Made by a program: the position numbers and the translations under genes. Positions 36,177-44,406 of a DNA stretch of 64,000 bases are shown one piece after another (positions within the stretch are counted from its first letter, which is position 1; the number at the start of each line of letters is the position of its first letter). The notes below the pieces were generated by a model. The model saw nothing but the letters and a program-made list of their open reading frames with translations, was not told the DNA's origin and did not search any database. This stretch comes from Phocoenobacter atlanticus (GTDB lineage: Bacteria; Pseudomonadota; Gammaproteobacteria; Enterobacterales; Pasteurellaceae): NCBI RefSeq assembly GCF_030764225.1, contig NZ_JASAXH010000012.1, one strand, 5' to 3'.

Positions 36177-36497
36177 ATGACAATTAATATTTCAAGTAAA
36201 CAAATGGATATCACTCCAGCCATTCGTAGCCATATCGAAGATCGCTTAGCAAAATTGAGAAAATGGCATACTCAGTTAATCAATCCCCATTTTATGATCC
36301 ATAAATTACCAAAAGATTATGAAGTAGAGGTGGCTATTGGTACACCAAATGGGGATTTATTTGCAAAAGCTCAAAATGAAGATCTTTATAAAGCAATCAA
36401 TGAGGTTGAACATAAGTTAGAAGTACAACTTAATAAACAGAAAACAAAAACAGAAGCACGTCGTACAGATCGCAGTTTAAATTTAGCTGTAGAATAA
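36177..36497 (+). CDS. raiA: ribosome-associated inhibitor RaiA/HPF
   Basis: 106 residues beginning MTINISSKQMDITPAIRSHI, nearly the same wording as H. influenzae YfiA/RaiA (HI0257). The beta-alpha-beta-beta-beta-alpha fold ends with KAINEVEHKLEVQLNKQK and a short basic tail. It binds the 30S decoding centre in stationary phase or stress and blocks translation. GAGG precedes the ATG at 36177; a frame extending to 36135 covers a small leader hairpin GACCTAAAAAGGTC, which might modulate expression. Confidence 0.93.
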   Translation: MTINISSKQMDITPAIRSHIEDRLAKLRKWHTQLINPHFMIHKLPKDYEVEVAIGTPNGDLFAKAQNEDLYKAINEVEHKLEVQLNKQKTKTEARRTDRSLNLAVE

Positions 36498-36518
36498 ATA
36501 TTTTTGTATTATAATTTT

Positions 36519-36547
36519 AACCCACAATTCCATTGTGGGTTTTCTGT
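36519..36547 (+). terminator. Rho-independent terminator of raiA
   Basis: AACCCACAAT-TC-CATTGTGGGTT with TTCTGTT after it; the stem is 8 bp or more and GC-rich at its base. Confidence 0.85.
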
Positions 36548-36602
36548 TCATTAAACCTTTCAAGTTAATAATTCAAATCCTATCATTCTAATAGATATAA
36601 AA

Positions 36603-36634
36603 TTACTTGACTAAAATAGTCAGGTATATAAAAT
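36603..36634 (+). promoter_or_regulatory. iscR promoter with type 1 IscR box
   Basis: Bases 36603-36627 match the type 1 IscR consensus (ATASYYGACTRWWWYAGTCRRSTAT) at 24 of 25 positions, including GACT-AAAAT-AGTC. The -35 TTGACT (36607) lies within the box and a -10 TAAAAT (36629) follows at 16 bp. Holo-IscR should therefore repress the operon when Fe-S clusters are plentiful. Confidence 0.88.
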
Positions 36635-36670
36635 TACACCTTAATTATAGAAAAATTGTTAGGGCATTTT

Positions 36671-37087
36671 ATGAAATTAACATCAAGAGGTCGTTATGCC
36701 GTTACTGCAATACTTGATATTGCACTTTATGGAAAATCCAAGCCTGTTAGTTTGGCAGATATTTCAGAGCGTCAAGCGATCTCATTATCTTATTTAGAAC
36801 AACTTTTTGGGCAGTTGCGTAGGGAAGGCATTGTATCTAGTGTGAGAGGACCGGGTGGCGGCTATAAATTAGATAAAGCGGTTTCAGATATTAGTGTTGG
36901 AATGGTGGTAAATGCCGTAAATGAAAATCTTGATGTAACCAAATGTAAAGGTAATGGAAATTGCAATAATGAATCAAGATGTTTAACGCACTCACTTTGG
37001 GAGCGCTTGGAAGATCAGATTGCTGATTTTCTTTATACTATCTCAATTGAAGAATTAGTGTCAGAGCATTTGGCTCGTCAGGATTAG
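36671..37087 (+). CDS. iscR: Fe-S cluster regulator IscR
   Basis: 138 residues of the Rrf2 family. Winged helix with KLTSRGRYAVTAILDIAL at the start and the GPGGGYKL wing. The [2Fe-2S] ligands are the three Cys in CKGNGNCNNESRC, with His in CLTHSLW. The ATG at 36671 follows AGGGC; an in-frame TTG at 36656 is not supported by the family start. It represses the isc operon through the box just upstream. First gene of iscR-iscS-iscU-iscA-hscB. Confidence 0.96.
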   Translation: MKLTSRGRYAVTAILDIALYGKSKPVSLADISERQAISLSYLEQLFGQLRREGIVSSVRGPGGGYKLDKAVSDISVGMVVNAVNENLDVTKCKGNGNCNNESRCLTHSLWERLEDQIADFLYTISIEELVSEHLARQD

Positions 37088-37135
37088 AAATTTATTAAAA
37101 AAGTGGATTATCCCTCTTTTATATTAGGAGAAAAA

Positions 37136-38350
37136 ATGAAATTACCGATTTATTTGGATTATGCAGCAACTACACCAATGGATCAGCGTGTTGCAGATGA
37201 AATGATGAAATATATGACTAAGGATGGTATCTTTGGTAACCCTGCTTCTCGCTCGCATAAATTTGGTTGGGAAGCCGAAGAAGCGGTTGATATTGCTCGT
37301 AATCACATTGCCGATTTAATTGGTGCAGACTCACGTGAAATCGTGTTTACCTCAGGTGCGACGGAATCTGATAACCTTGCAATTAAAGGGGCTGCACATT
37401 TCTATCAAACCAAAGGTAAGCATATCATCACTTGTAAAACCGAGCATAAAGCGGTGTTAGATACTTGTCGTCAATTAGAGCGTGAAGGTTTTGAAATCAC
37501 CTATTTAGAGCCAGAAACTAACGGCTTGATTGATTTAGCAAAATTTGAAGCAGCGATTCGTGAAGACACGATTTTAGTCTCAATTATGTTGGTGAATAAT
37601 GAAATCGGTGTGATTCAAGATATTGAAACTATGGGTAAAATTTGCCGTAGCAAAAAAATCGTTTTCCACGTTGATGGTACGCAAGGTGTGGGTAAATTAC
37701 CTGTTGATGTGAAAGCGATGAATATCGATTTAATGTCGTTTTCAAGCCATAAATTATACGGGCCAAAAGGTATCGGTGGTTTATATGTAGGACGCCGTCC
37801 ACGTATTCGCTTAGAGGCGTTAATTCACGGTGGCGGACACGAAAGAGGAATGCGTTCAGGCACATTACCTGTTCACCAAATCGTGGGAATGGGCGAGGCA
37901 TACCGTATCGCGAAGCTAGAAATGGCAACAGAAATGGAACGTTTGATAGTATTACGCAATCGCCTATTAGACGGTTTCAAAGATATGGAAGAAGTGTATA
38001 TCAATGGTTGTATGGAACAAGGTATTGGCTCATTGTTAAATATCAGTTTTAACTTTGTGGAAGGCGAATCAATGATGATGTCATTACGTGATTTAGCGGT
38101 ATCATCAGGATCAGCCTGTACATCAGCAAGTTTAGAACCTTCTTACGTATTGCGTGCATTAGGGCGTAATGATGAATTAGCACACAGCTCAATTCGTTTC
38201 TCTTTGGGTCGTTGGACAACGGAAGAAGAAATAGATCATACTATTGAAGTGGTTAAAAAAGCGGTGGTGAAATTGCGTGAACTTTCGCCACTTTGGGATA
38301 TGTACAAAGAAGGCATTGATTTAAGTACCATTGAATGGTCTGCACATTAA
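37136..38350 (+). CDS. iscS: cysteine desulfurase IscS
   Basis: 404 residues of the class V aminotransferase fold. PLP-binding Lys in SSHKLYGPKGIGG, mobile catalytic Cys in SSGSACTSASLEPSYVL. Converts Cys to Ala and passes persulfide sulfur to IscU and to ThiI (18083). The ATG at 37136 has AGGAG upstream; a GTG at 37103 gives a non-conserved extension. It lies 48 bp after iscR. Confidence 0.97.
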   Translation: MKLPIYLDYAATTPMDQRVADEMMKYMTKDGIFGNPASRSHKFGWEAEEAVDIARNHIADLIGADSREIVFTSGATESDNLAIKGAAHFYQTKGKHIITCKTEHKAVLDTCRQLEREGFEITYLEPETNGLIDLAKFEAAIREDTILVSIMLVNNEIGVIQDIETMGKICRSKKIVFHVDGTQGVGKLPVDVKAMNIDLMSFSSHKLYGPKGIGGLYVGRRPRIRLEALIHGGGHERGMRSGTLPVHQIVGMGEAYRIAKLEMATEMERLIVLRNRLLDGFKDMEEVYINGCMEQGIGSLLNISFNFVEGESMMMSLRDLAVSSGSACTSASLEPSYVLRALGRNDELAHSSIRFSLGRWTTEEEIDHTIEVVKKAVVKLRELSPLWDMYKEGIDLSTIEWSAH

Positions 38351-38380
38351 TCAATAATTTAAATAAAAAAGGATATTAAA

Positions 38381-38761
38381 ATGGCATATAGCGATAAAGT
38401 GATCGATCATTATGAAAACCCACGTAACGTAGGGATATTAGATAAACAAGATAGCCACGTTGGGACTGGAATGGTGGGTGCACCTGCGTGTGGCGATGTA
38501 ATGCAACTCCAAATTAAAGTCAGCGATGATGGAATTATTGAAGATGCGAAATTCAAAACTTACGGTTGTGGCAGTGCGATTGCATCAAGCTCGCTAATTA
38601 CTGAATGGGTAAAAGGGAAATCCCTTGATGAAGCACAATCTATTAAGAACAGTGATATTGCACAAGAACTTGAATTACCGCCAGTAAAAGTGCATTGCTC
38701 AATTCTTGCAGAAGATGCGATCAAAGCAGCAATTTCTGACTACAAAGAGAAAAAACGTTAA
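38381..38761 (+). CDS. iscU: Fe-S cluster scaffold IscU
   Basis: 126 residues, E. coli length less two. Cluster ligands are visible: GAPACGD (Cys plus the exchange-controlling Asp), KTYGCGS and KVHCSILA. The chaperone recognition motif is LPPVK. It assembles [2Fe-2S] clusters with IscS and hands them on with HscA-HscB. Confidence 0.97.
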   Translation: MAYSDKVIDHYENPRNVGILDKQDSHVGTGMVGAPACGDVMQLQIKVSDDGIIEDAKFKTYGCGSAIASSSLITEWVKGKSLDEAQSIKNSDIAQELELPPVKVHCSILAEDAIKAAISDYKEKKR

Positions 38762-38790
38762 TTTTCATAATGTTATGAAAAATAAAAATA

Positions 38791-38833
38791 AAGCGGTAGG
38801 ATTTTGCAAATTTTTAACAAAATCTTACCGCTT
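38791..38833. terminator. inverted uptake-sequence pair between iscU and iscA
   Basis: AAGCGGTAGGATTTTG and CAAAATCTTACCGCTT pair at 15 of 16 positions around AAATTTTTAA. There is no T-run after it, so transcription may continue to iscA at a reduced level. Confidence 0.55.
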
Positions 38834-38879
38834 GTTGGTAATTAAAATTGATTAAGAATTTGAATTTTAAGGAATAACA

Positions 38880-39203
38880 ATGGGAATTACATTAACGGAA
38901 GCAGCTGCAAACCGTGTTCAATTATTTTTAGAAAAACGAGGAAAGGGTATTGGTTTACGTTTAGGTGTTAAGACATCAGGTTGTTCTGGTTTAGCTTATG
39001 TATTGGAATTTGTTGATGAATTAAATGAAGAAGATCAGGTGTTTGAACAGCACGGTATCAAAATTATTGTTGATCCCAAAAGCCTAATTCATTTAGAAGG
39101 CACAGAACTTGATTATGTCAAAGAAGGCTTAAATGAAGGATTTAAATACACTAACCCAAATGTAAAAGACGAATGTGGTTGTGGCGAAAGTTTTTATGTG
39201 TAA
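38880..39203 (+). CDS. iscA: Fe-S assembly protein IscA
   Basis: 107-residue A-type carrier with the three conserved Cys in SGCSGLAYV and ECGCGESFYV. AAGGAATAACA precedes the ATG. The last bases (TAATG) overlap a possible start of hscB. It carries Fe or clusters to [4Fe-4S] targets. Confidence 0.96.
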   Translation: MGITLTEAAANRVQLFLEKRGKGIGLRLGVKTSGCSGLAYVLEFVDELNEEDQVFEQHGIKIIVDPKSLIHLEGTELDYVKEGLNEGFKYTNPNVKDECGCGESFYV

Positions 39204-39217
39204 TGGATAAAATAATA

Positions 39218-39739
39218 ATGAATAATCCTTTTGAACTCTTTGATCTAGCGGTTAAATTTGAGATCGATAATGCAAAATTATCCGCAAATTATCTCGCCTT
39301 ACAGAAAGCATTACACCCAGATAATTTTGCAACGGGTACGGCTCAGGAACAACGCCAAGCAATGCAAAAATCAGCACAACTGAATGACGCATTGCAAACC
39401 TTAAAAGATCCGATTTTACGTGCCGAAGCGATCATCGAAATTGCCACAGGAAAAGCAGAGAATATCGAACAAAAAAGCAATAATGATATCGAATTTTTAA
39501 TGCAACAAATGCAGTGGCGAGAAACCTTAGAACAGATCGAAATTGCAAAAAATGAAGAAAATCTAACCGCTTTCACAGCTGAAATTGAACAACAAAATAA
39601 AGAAATACTTAATCAGCTTACAGAAACCTTAGCAAATGAACAATGGCAACACGCCAAAGCATTATGCGATAAATTACGTTTTATCAAAAAATTAAATGTC
39701 GAAATCGAGCGAGTAGAAGAGATTATTTTTGAGTTGTAA
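39218..39739 (+). CDS. hscB: Fe-S assembly co-chaperone HscB
   Basis: About 173 residues. An N-terminal J-domain (NPFELFDLAVKFEID, LHPDNFA with the HPD triad) is followed by a C-terminal three-helix domain that binds IscU. HscB stimulates HscA ATPase. I prefer the ATG at 39218, which gives the Haemophilus-like start MNNPF; an ATG at 39203 overlapping the iscA stop would add five residues and could be used by coupling. The partner hscA is displaced downstream by two inserted genes. Confidence 0.93.
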   Translation: MNNPFELFDLAVKFEIDNAKLSANYLALQKALHPDNFATGTAQEQRQAMQKSAQLNDALQTLKDPILRAEAIIEIATGKAENIEQKSNNDIEFLMQQMQWRETLEQIEIAKNEENLTAFTAEIEQQNKEILNQLTETLANEQWQHAKALCDKLRFIKKLNVEIERVEEIIFEL

Positions 39740-39764
39740 GTGAAATCAGCGAGGGAGTAGCGAA

Positions 39765-40820
39765 ATGAAAAAACAACTTTTAAGTGTGGCAGATAGTGAA
39801 TATAAAAATTTTATTGTTGAAATAAAAGATAAAATTAAACATTCACAACTTAAAGCAGCAATAAGTGTTAATTATGAACTACTTCATTTGTACTGGGAGT
39901 TAGGCGAACTCATTGTTAAAAAACAGAAAGAATATAAATGGGGCGAAGCTTTTTTAAAAGAACTTTCTAATGATTTGAAAAAAGAATTTCCTGATATGAA
40001 AGGATTTTCAGAGCAAAATTTAAGAAGTATTCGTTATTGGTTCTCTTTTTATAGTGAATATTTAATTGGCTTACAAGCTGTAAGCGAATTAGAAAAAGTA
40101 AAAAACTTGGTAAAAAGTATTCCTTGGGGACATAACCAAAGAATAATGTATAAATGCCAAACAGTAGCAGAAGCCTTGTTTTATGTGCAAAAGACGATTG
40201 ATAATGGTTGGAGCAGAGCTGTTTTAGAACATCAAATTGAAAGTAATTTATATGTTAGAAATGGTAAAGCAATTACTAACTTTGATAATAGATTACCAGA
40301 GGTTCAATCGGATTTAGCCAAGCAAACCCTGAAAGATCCTTATAATTTTGATTTTTTGACTTTGTCAGAACATCATAATGAAAAGGAATTAGAAAATGCC
40401 TTAACGAGCCAGATTACTGAATTTTTATTGGAGCTTGGTGCAGGTTTTTCTTATATTGGTAAACAAGTACATTTAAAAGTGGGAGAAAGTGATTTTTATA
40501 TTGGTTTACTTTTTTATCACGTAAAATTACATTGTTATGTTGTTGTCGAGCTTAAAACAGAGAAGTTTAAGCCAGAATTTGCAGGCAAATTAAATTTTTA
40601 TATTACAGCGGTTAATAAGCAACTTAAAACAGATTACGATAATGAAACCATTGGTATTCTGATTTGTAAGGATAAAGATAATATTGTTGCTGAATATTCT
40701 TTAAACCGAATTGATCAGCCAATAGGTGTCGCAGAATATGAAATCAGTGAGTATTTAGAAAGTAAGTTGAAAAATAGTTTACCAACAATAGAAGAAATTG
40801 AGAAAGAATTAACACCGTAG
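39765..40820 (+). CDS. DUF1016/YhcG PDDEXK-family protein lacking the catalytic Asp, inside the isc operon
   Basis: 351 residues. N-terminal DUF1016_N helical region (ELLHLYWELGELIVKKQ, FSEQNLRSIRYW) and a C-terminal PD-(D/E)xK domain. The nuclease core normally reads FRIDLLFYH followed by VIELK. Here the Asp codon is GGT (Gly247), while Glu262 and Lys264 remain (VVELKTEKF), so cleavage activity is probably lost. The paralogue at 56763 keeps Asp246. YhcG proteins usually accompany type I restriction systems; here the gene lies between hscB and DUF2625-hscA on the same strand, apparently a recent insertion into the isc operon. A hairpin at 40820 ends it. AT content is higher than in neighbouring isc genes. 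Confidence 0.85.
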   Translation: MKKQLLSVADSEYKNFIVEIKDKIKHSQLKAAISVNYELLHLYWELGELIVKKQKEYKWGEAFLKELSNDLKKEFPDMKGFSEQNLRSIRYWFSFYSEYLIGLQAVSELEKVKNLVKSIPWGHNQRIMYKCQTVAEALFYVQKTIDNGWSRAVLEHQIESNLYVRNGKAITNFDNRLPEVQSDLAKQTLKDPYNFDFLTLSEHHNEKELENALTSQITEFLLELGAGFSYIGKQVHLKVGESDFYIGLLFYHVKLHCYVVVELKTEKFKPEFAGKLNFYITAVNKQLKTDYDNETIGILICKDKDNIVAEYSLNRIDQPIGVAEYEISEYLESKLKNSLPTIEEIEKELTP

Positions 40821-40841
40821 AGACAGGGTATGCCCTGTCTC
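40820..40841. terminator. GAGACAGGG hairpin after the DUF1016 gene
   Basis: GAGACAGGG-TATG-CCCTGTCTC, a 9-bp perfect stem, overlapping the stop codon region of the DUF1016 gene. No T-run follows. The same hairpin family recurs at 44042 at the end of the operon. Confidence 0.55.
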
Positions 40842-40881
40842 CAAAATAAATATAAAATTAATTTAGAAGTTGGGGATTAAA

Positions 40882-41559
40882 ATGCAAGATTTAGAACAGC
40901 TCATTAACGTGCCAAAACCTGCGTGGGATATTTTGGAAACGTGGTTTGCACAGACAAGAAATAGTTTTGAAATTTTAGAAAAAGATGATGAGCGAGCAGC
41001 ACAAGAATTATTAACCTTGCAACTAAATATTGGTACACCATTGGGTGCAGTTATTTTTGAAACAGGTGGCATTTTAGTTAAAAATGGTTGGTTGCGTTTG
41101 TTAGGTTCAGGATCAAAAAAAATGGATCGTGGTTTAACGGAATGGAACTATGGCAAAACCTTTGCTGAATCAGGCGAAAAGCCGAGTTATTTATTAGTGG
41201 CTGATGATGTTATTGGTGGCTATTTTGCATTAAATTCTGGTGGTTTAGCCGGTGGATTAGGCAAAATTCATTATTTTTCGCCAGTAACAGAACAATGGAA
41301 AGACTTAAATTTAGGCTATTCAGAATTTTTAGGTTGGGCGTTAAATGCGGATTTAGATAGTTTTTATCAAGGGCTATTTTGGGATAATTGGCAACAGCAA
41401 GTGGGCGAGTTAAGTGGTAATCAAGTGCTAATTTTTACGCCTGAATTATCTGTTAAAACCGATAATCAACGTCACTCACAGGTTGTGCCGATTGAACGTC
41501 ATTACCAAGCCACTTTTAAAACAGACGATAAATTTGGTGGGGCGTATTCCGTCAGTTAA
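40882..41559 (+). CDS. DUF2625 family protein in the isc operon
   Basis: About 225 residues of soluble protein. Family-typical text includes WDILETWFAQTRN near the start, LGAVIFETGGILV, WLRLLGSGSKKM, LLVADDVIGGYFALN and the Trp-rich YQGLFWDNWQ. No enzymatic function is established. ATG at 40882 after GGGGATTAAA; an upstream in-frame TTG is less likely. It lies 26 bp before hscA, so it should be expressed with the Fe-S genes, although there is no evidence that it takes part in cluster assembly. Confidence 0.82.
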   Translation: MQDLEQLINVPKPAWDILETWFAQTRNSFEILEKDDERAAQELLTLQLNIGTPLGAVIFETGGILVKNGWLRLLGSGSKKMDRGLTEWNYGKTFAESGEKPSYLLVADDVIGGYFALNSGGLAGGLGKIHYFSPVTEQWKDLNLGYSEFLGWALNADLDSFYQGLFWDNWQQQVGELSGNQVLIFTPELSVKTDNQRHSQVVPIERHYQATFKTDDKFGGAYSVS

Positions 41560-41585
41560 GAATAAAAAAGAAATAAGAGAAAATA

Positions 41586-43439
41586 ATGGCATTATTACAA
41601 ATTACAGAACCGGGTCAAAGTGTTGAACCACATCAAGTAAAATTGGCGGTGGGGATTGATTTAGGCACAACAAATTCGTTGGTGGCAAGTGTACGCAGTG
41701 GGCAAGCAACGATTTTAAATGATAAACAAGAGCGAGCGTTAATTCCGTCTATCGTACATTATGCGGATGAGAAAAAATTGATTGGCTATGAAGCCTTTGA
41801 AAAAGCGAGTGTCGATCCACAAAATACAGTTATTTCTGTGAAACGTTTGATTGGGCGTAGTCTAAGCGATATTCAGCAACGTTACCCTAAATTACCTTAT
41901 CAGTTTACAGAAAGCGATAATGGATTACCGTTATTACAAACCCGTCAAGGTAACAAAAGCCCTGTTGAGATTTCAAGTGATATTTTAAGTCATCTTAATT
42001 ATATTGCTGAACAGCGTTTAGCGGGCGAATTATCCGGCGTGGTAATTACTGTGCCAGCCTATTTTGATGATGCACAACGTCAAAGCACCAAAGACGCCGC
42101 TCGTTTAGTAGGCTTAAATGTATTACGTCTGTTAAATGAACCAACGGCAGCAGCGATTGCTTATGGTTTGGATAGCGGACAAGAAGGTGTGATTGCCGTT
42201 TACGATTTAGGCGGCGGTACTTTTGATATTTCGATTTTACGCCTATCTCGTGGCGTATTTGAAGTGCTAGCGACGGGGGGCGATACCGCATTAGGTGGCG
42301 ATGATTTTGATCATCTAATTGCAAATTGGATCGTGGAACAATCTCAGATTGCACCACAAAATAATACTGAACAACGAGATTTATTAACCCTTGCAACCCA
42401 AATTAAAATCGCATTAAGTGAGCAAGAAACCGCAACGATTAGTTGGAAAGCGTGGCAAGGCGAATTATTAAAATTGCAATTTTCTGATCTAATCGCACCG
42501 CTTGTAAAACGCTCATTGATGACTTGTCGTCGTGCGTTAAAAGATGCTCAAATTTCTAATGATGAAGTGCAACAAGTCGTAATGGTGGGCGGTTCAACCC
42601 GTGTGCCTTATGTACGTGAAAAAGTGGGCGAATTTTTTGGAAAAACACCGCTAACCTCCATCGATCCTGATAAAGTAGTGGCACTTGGGGCAGCAATTCA
42701 AGCGGATATTTTAGTGGGTAATAAACCTGATTCGGATATGTTATTGCTTGATGTTGTACCACTTTCATTAGGCATTGAAACAATGGGCGGATTAGTGGAA
42801 AAAATCATTCCACGCAACACCACCATTCCTGTGGCAAAAGCCCAAGAATTTACCACCTTTAAAGATGGACAAACTGCAATGACGGTTCATGTGGTGCAAG
42901 GCGAACGTGAGTTAGTGGCAGATTGTCGCTCATTAGGGCGTTTTACATTGCATGGCATTCCACCGATGGTGGCGGGTGCAGCACATATTCGTGTGACTTA
43001 TCAAGTGGATGCTGATGGCTTATTAAGTGTAACCGCAATGGAGAAATCCACCAAAGTACAAGCCTCAATTCAAATTAAACCCTCTTATGGGTTAAGCGAT
43101 GATGAAATCACCCAGATGATCAAATCGTCTTTTGAGAATGCGAAACAAGACATTACGGCTCGTGAATTAGCAGAACAGCGAGTAGAGGCGGATCGTGTGA
43201 TTGAAAGCGTGATTAACGCATTAAAAGCAGACGGTGTGGAATTATTAAGTGAAGCTGAATTTCATCAAATTGAACAGGTGTTAGCCGAATTGATTGAAAT
43301 TAAAAAAGGCGAAGATCGTAGTTTGATTGCTCAGGGAATTAAAAAAGTCGATTTAGCCACGCAAGAATTTGCGGCACGACGAATGAATGCGTCTGTGAAT
43401 AAAGCATTAACAGGAAAATCTGTTAGTGAAGTTGAATAG
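41586..43439 (+). CDS. hscA: Fe-S assembly chaperone HscA
   Basis: 617-residue Hsp70 homologue. ATPase signatures GIDLGTTNSLVA, VYDLGGGTFDISIL and VMVGGSTRVPYVRE, then the substrate domain with LLDVVPLSLGIETMGG. It binds the LPPVK motif of IscU and drives cluster transfer with HscB. One codon before the next gene's leader; ferredoxin follows after 15 bp. Confidence 0.97.
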   Translation: MALLQITEPGQSVEPHQVKLAVGIDLGTTNSLVASVRSGQATILNDKQERALIPSIVHYADEKKLIGYEAFEKASVDPQNTVISVKRLIGRSLSDIQQRYPKLPYQFTESDNGLPLLQTRQGNKSPVEISSDILSHLNYIAEQRLAGELSGVVITVPAYFDDAQRQSTKDAARLVGLNVLRLLNEPTAAAIAYGLDSGQEGVIAVYDLGGGTFDISILRLSRGVFEVLATGGDTALGGDDFDHLIANWIVEQSQIAPQNNTEQRDLLTLATQIKIALSEQETATISWKAWQGELLKLQFSDLIAPLVKRSLMTCRRALKDAQISNDEVQQVVMVGGSTRVPYVREKVGEFFGKTPLTSIDPDKVVALGAAIQADILVGNKPDSDMLLLDVVPLSLGIETMGGLVEKIIPRNTTIPVAKAQEFTTFKDGQTAMTVHVVQGERELVADCRSLGRFTLHGIPPMVAGAAHIRVTYQVDADGLLSVTAMEKSTKVQASIQIKPSYGLSDDEITQMIKSSFENAKQDITARELAEQRVEADRVIESVINALKADGVELLSEAEFHQIEQVLAELIEIKKGEDRSLIAQGIKKVDLATQEFAARRMNASVNKALTGKSVSEVE

Positions 43440-43454
43440 TATAAAGGAAAGAAA

Positions 43455-43796
43455 ATGCCAAAAATAGTCGTTTTACCCCACGAAGATCTTTGCCCAGAGG
43501 GTGATGTAATTGAAGCAAAAGAGGGCGATAACTTACTCAATTTAATGTTAGATAAACATATTGAAGTGGATCACGCCTGTGAAAAATCCTGTGCTTGTAC
43601 TACTTGCCACTTGATTATTCGTGAAGGCTTTGATTCATTAAATGAAGCCAGCGATCTGGAAGAAGATATGCTTGATAAAGCGTGGGGCTTGGAAATGGAT
43701 AGCCGTTTGGGTTGTCAATGTATTGTGGGCGATGAAGATTTAGTGGTAGAAATTCCAAAATATACCTTAAATCACGCCAAAGAAGCGGATCACTAA
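43455..43796 (+). CDS. fdx: ISC-type [2Fe-2S] ferredoxin
   Basis: 113 residues of adrenodoxin-like ferredoxin. Cluster Cys in CEKSCACTTCH (C-x5-C-x2-C pattern) and the fourth in RLGCQCIVG. Supplies electrons for cluster assembly on IscU. AAGGAAAG precedes the ATG. Confidence 0.96.
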   Translation: MPKIVVLPHEDLCPEGDVIEAKEGDNLLNLMLDKHIEVDHACEKSCACTTCHLIIREGFDSLNEASDLEEDMLDKAWGLEMDSRLGCQCIVGDEDLVVEIPKYTLNHAKEADH

Positions 43797-43805
43797 GGAA
43801 GAGTA

Positions 43806-44009
43806 ATGAAATTAACTTGGCAAGATACACAAGACATAGCAATCGAACTTTATGAACGCGATCCTGATTTAGATCCAAAAACAGTACGTTTTACGGATAT
43901 GCACCGTTGGATTTGTGAGTTAGAGGGATTTGATGATGATCCACAAAAATCGAATGAGAAAATTTTAGAGTCTATTTTATTAAAATGGCTTGATGAATAT
44001 GATGAGTAA
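43806..44009 (+). CDS. iscX: Fe-S assembly modulator IscX
   Basis: 67-residue acidic protein with the winged-helix text WQDTQDIAIELYERDPDLDP and RFTDMHRWICELEGFDDDP. It binds IscS and Fe and tunes the desulfurase. Last gene of the isc operon, ten bases after fdx. Confidence 0.96.
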   Translation: MKLTWQDTQDIAIELYERDPDLDPKTVRFTDMHRWICELEGFDDDPQKSNEKILESILLKWLDEYDE

Positions 44010-44041
44010 ATTTGTAAATTCAATATTCAGTATTCAGTATT

Positions 44042-44069
44042 GAGACAGGGTATAACGATACCCTGTCTC
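44042..44069. terminator. hairpin at the end of the isc operon
   Basis: GAGACAGGGTAT-AACG-ATACCCTGTCTC is a perfect 12-bp stem with a tetraloop, between iscX and a convergent gene. It likely serves both strands. Related to the hairpin at 40820. Confidence 0.7.
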
Positions 44070-44086
44070 CCTGTGATTACAAAGAA

Positions 44087-44308
44087 TTATTTTTTAGCTT
44101 TTAATTCTTTAAATATATAATAACTATTAATGCAGGCAACAAAAATGTTTAAGCCTACCACTGGGTAAGATTTAAGTAGTAACCCATAAATCATAAATAA
44201 AATACACCCAATAGTATTAACAAAACGTAATTTAGTCACATCTTTAAGTAAGAAAGAGCAAGACACGGTAAGCATTGCCGCATAGCCTAAAATTTCAATA
44301 TAGTTCAT
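44087..44308 (-). CDS. small three-helix membrane protein, YgjV/SemiSWEET-like
   Basis: 73 residues predicted as three transmembrane helices: ILGYAAMLTVSCSFLL, FVNTIGCILFMIYGLLL and VVGLNIFVACINSYYIF. The layout and the YGLLLKSYPVVGLN segment resemble half-transporters of the PQ-loop/SemiSWEET group, but the diagnostic Pro-Gln is missing. The ATG at 44308 follows AGAGAATTAAAA; the frame runs back to 44341 without a better ribosome site. It stands alone. Function unknown. Confidence 0.65.
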   Translation of the reverse strand: MNYIEILGYAAMLTVSCSFLLKDVTKLRFVNTIGCILFMIYGLLLKSYPVVGLNIFVACINSYYIFKELKAKK

Positions 44309-44406
44309 TTTTAATTCTCTTAATAAAAAATAGGTGACCATTATAAAGACATTTGTAACATATTGAAATAGTTATACAAAATAGCAAAGGTTTGCGTAAT
44401 AAAAAC

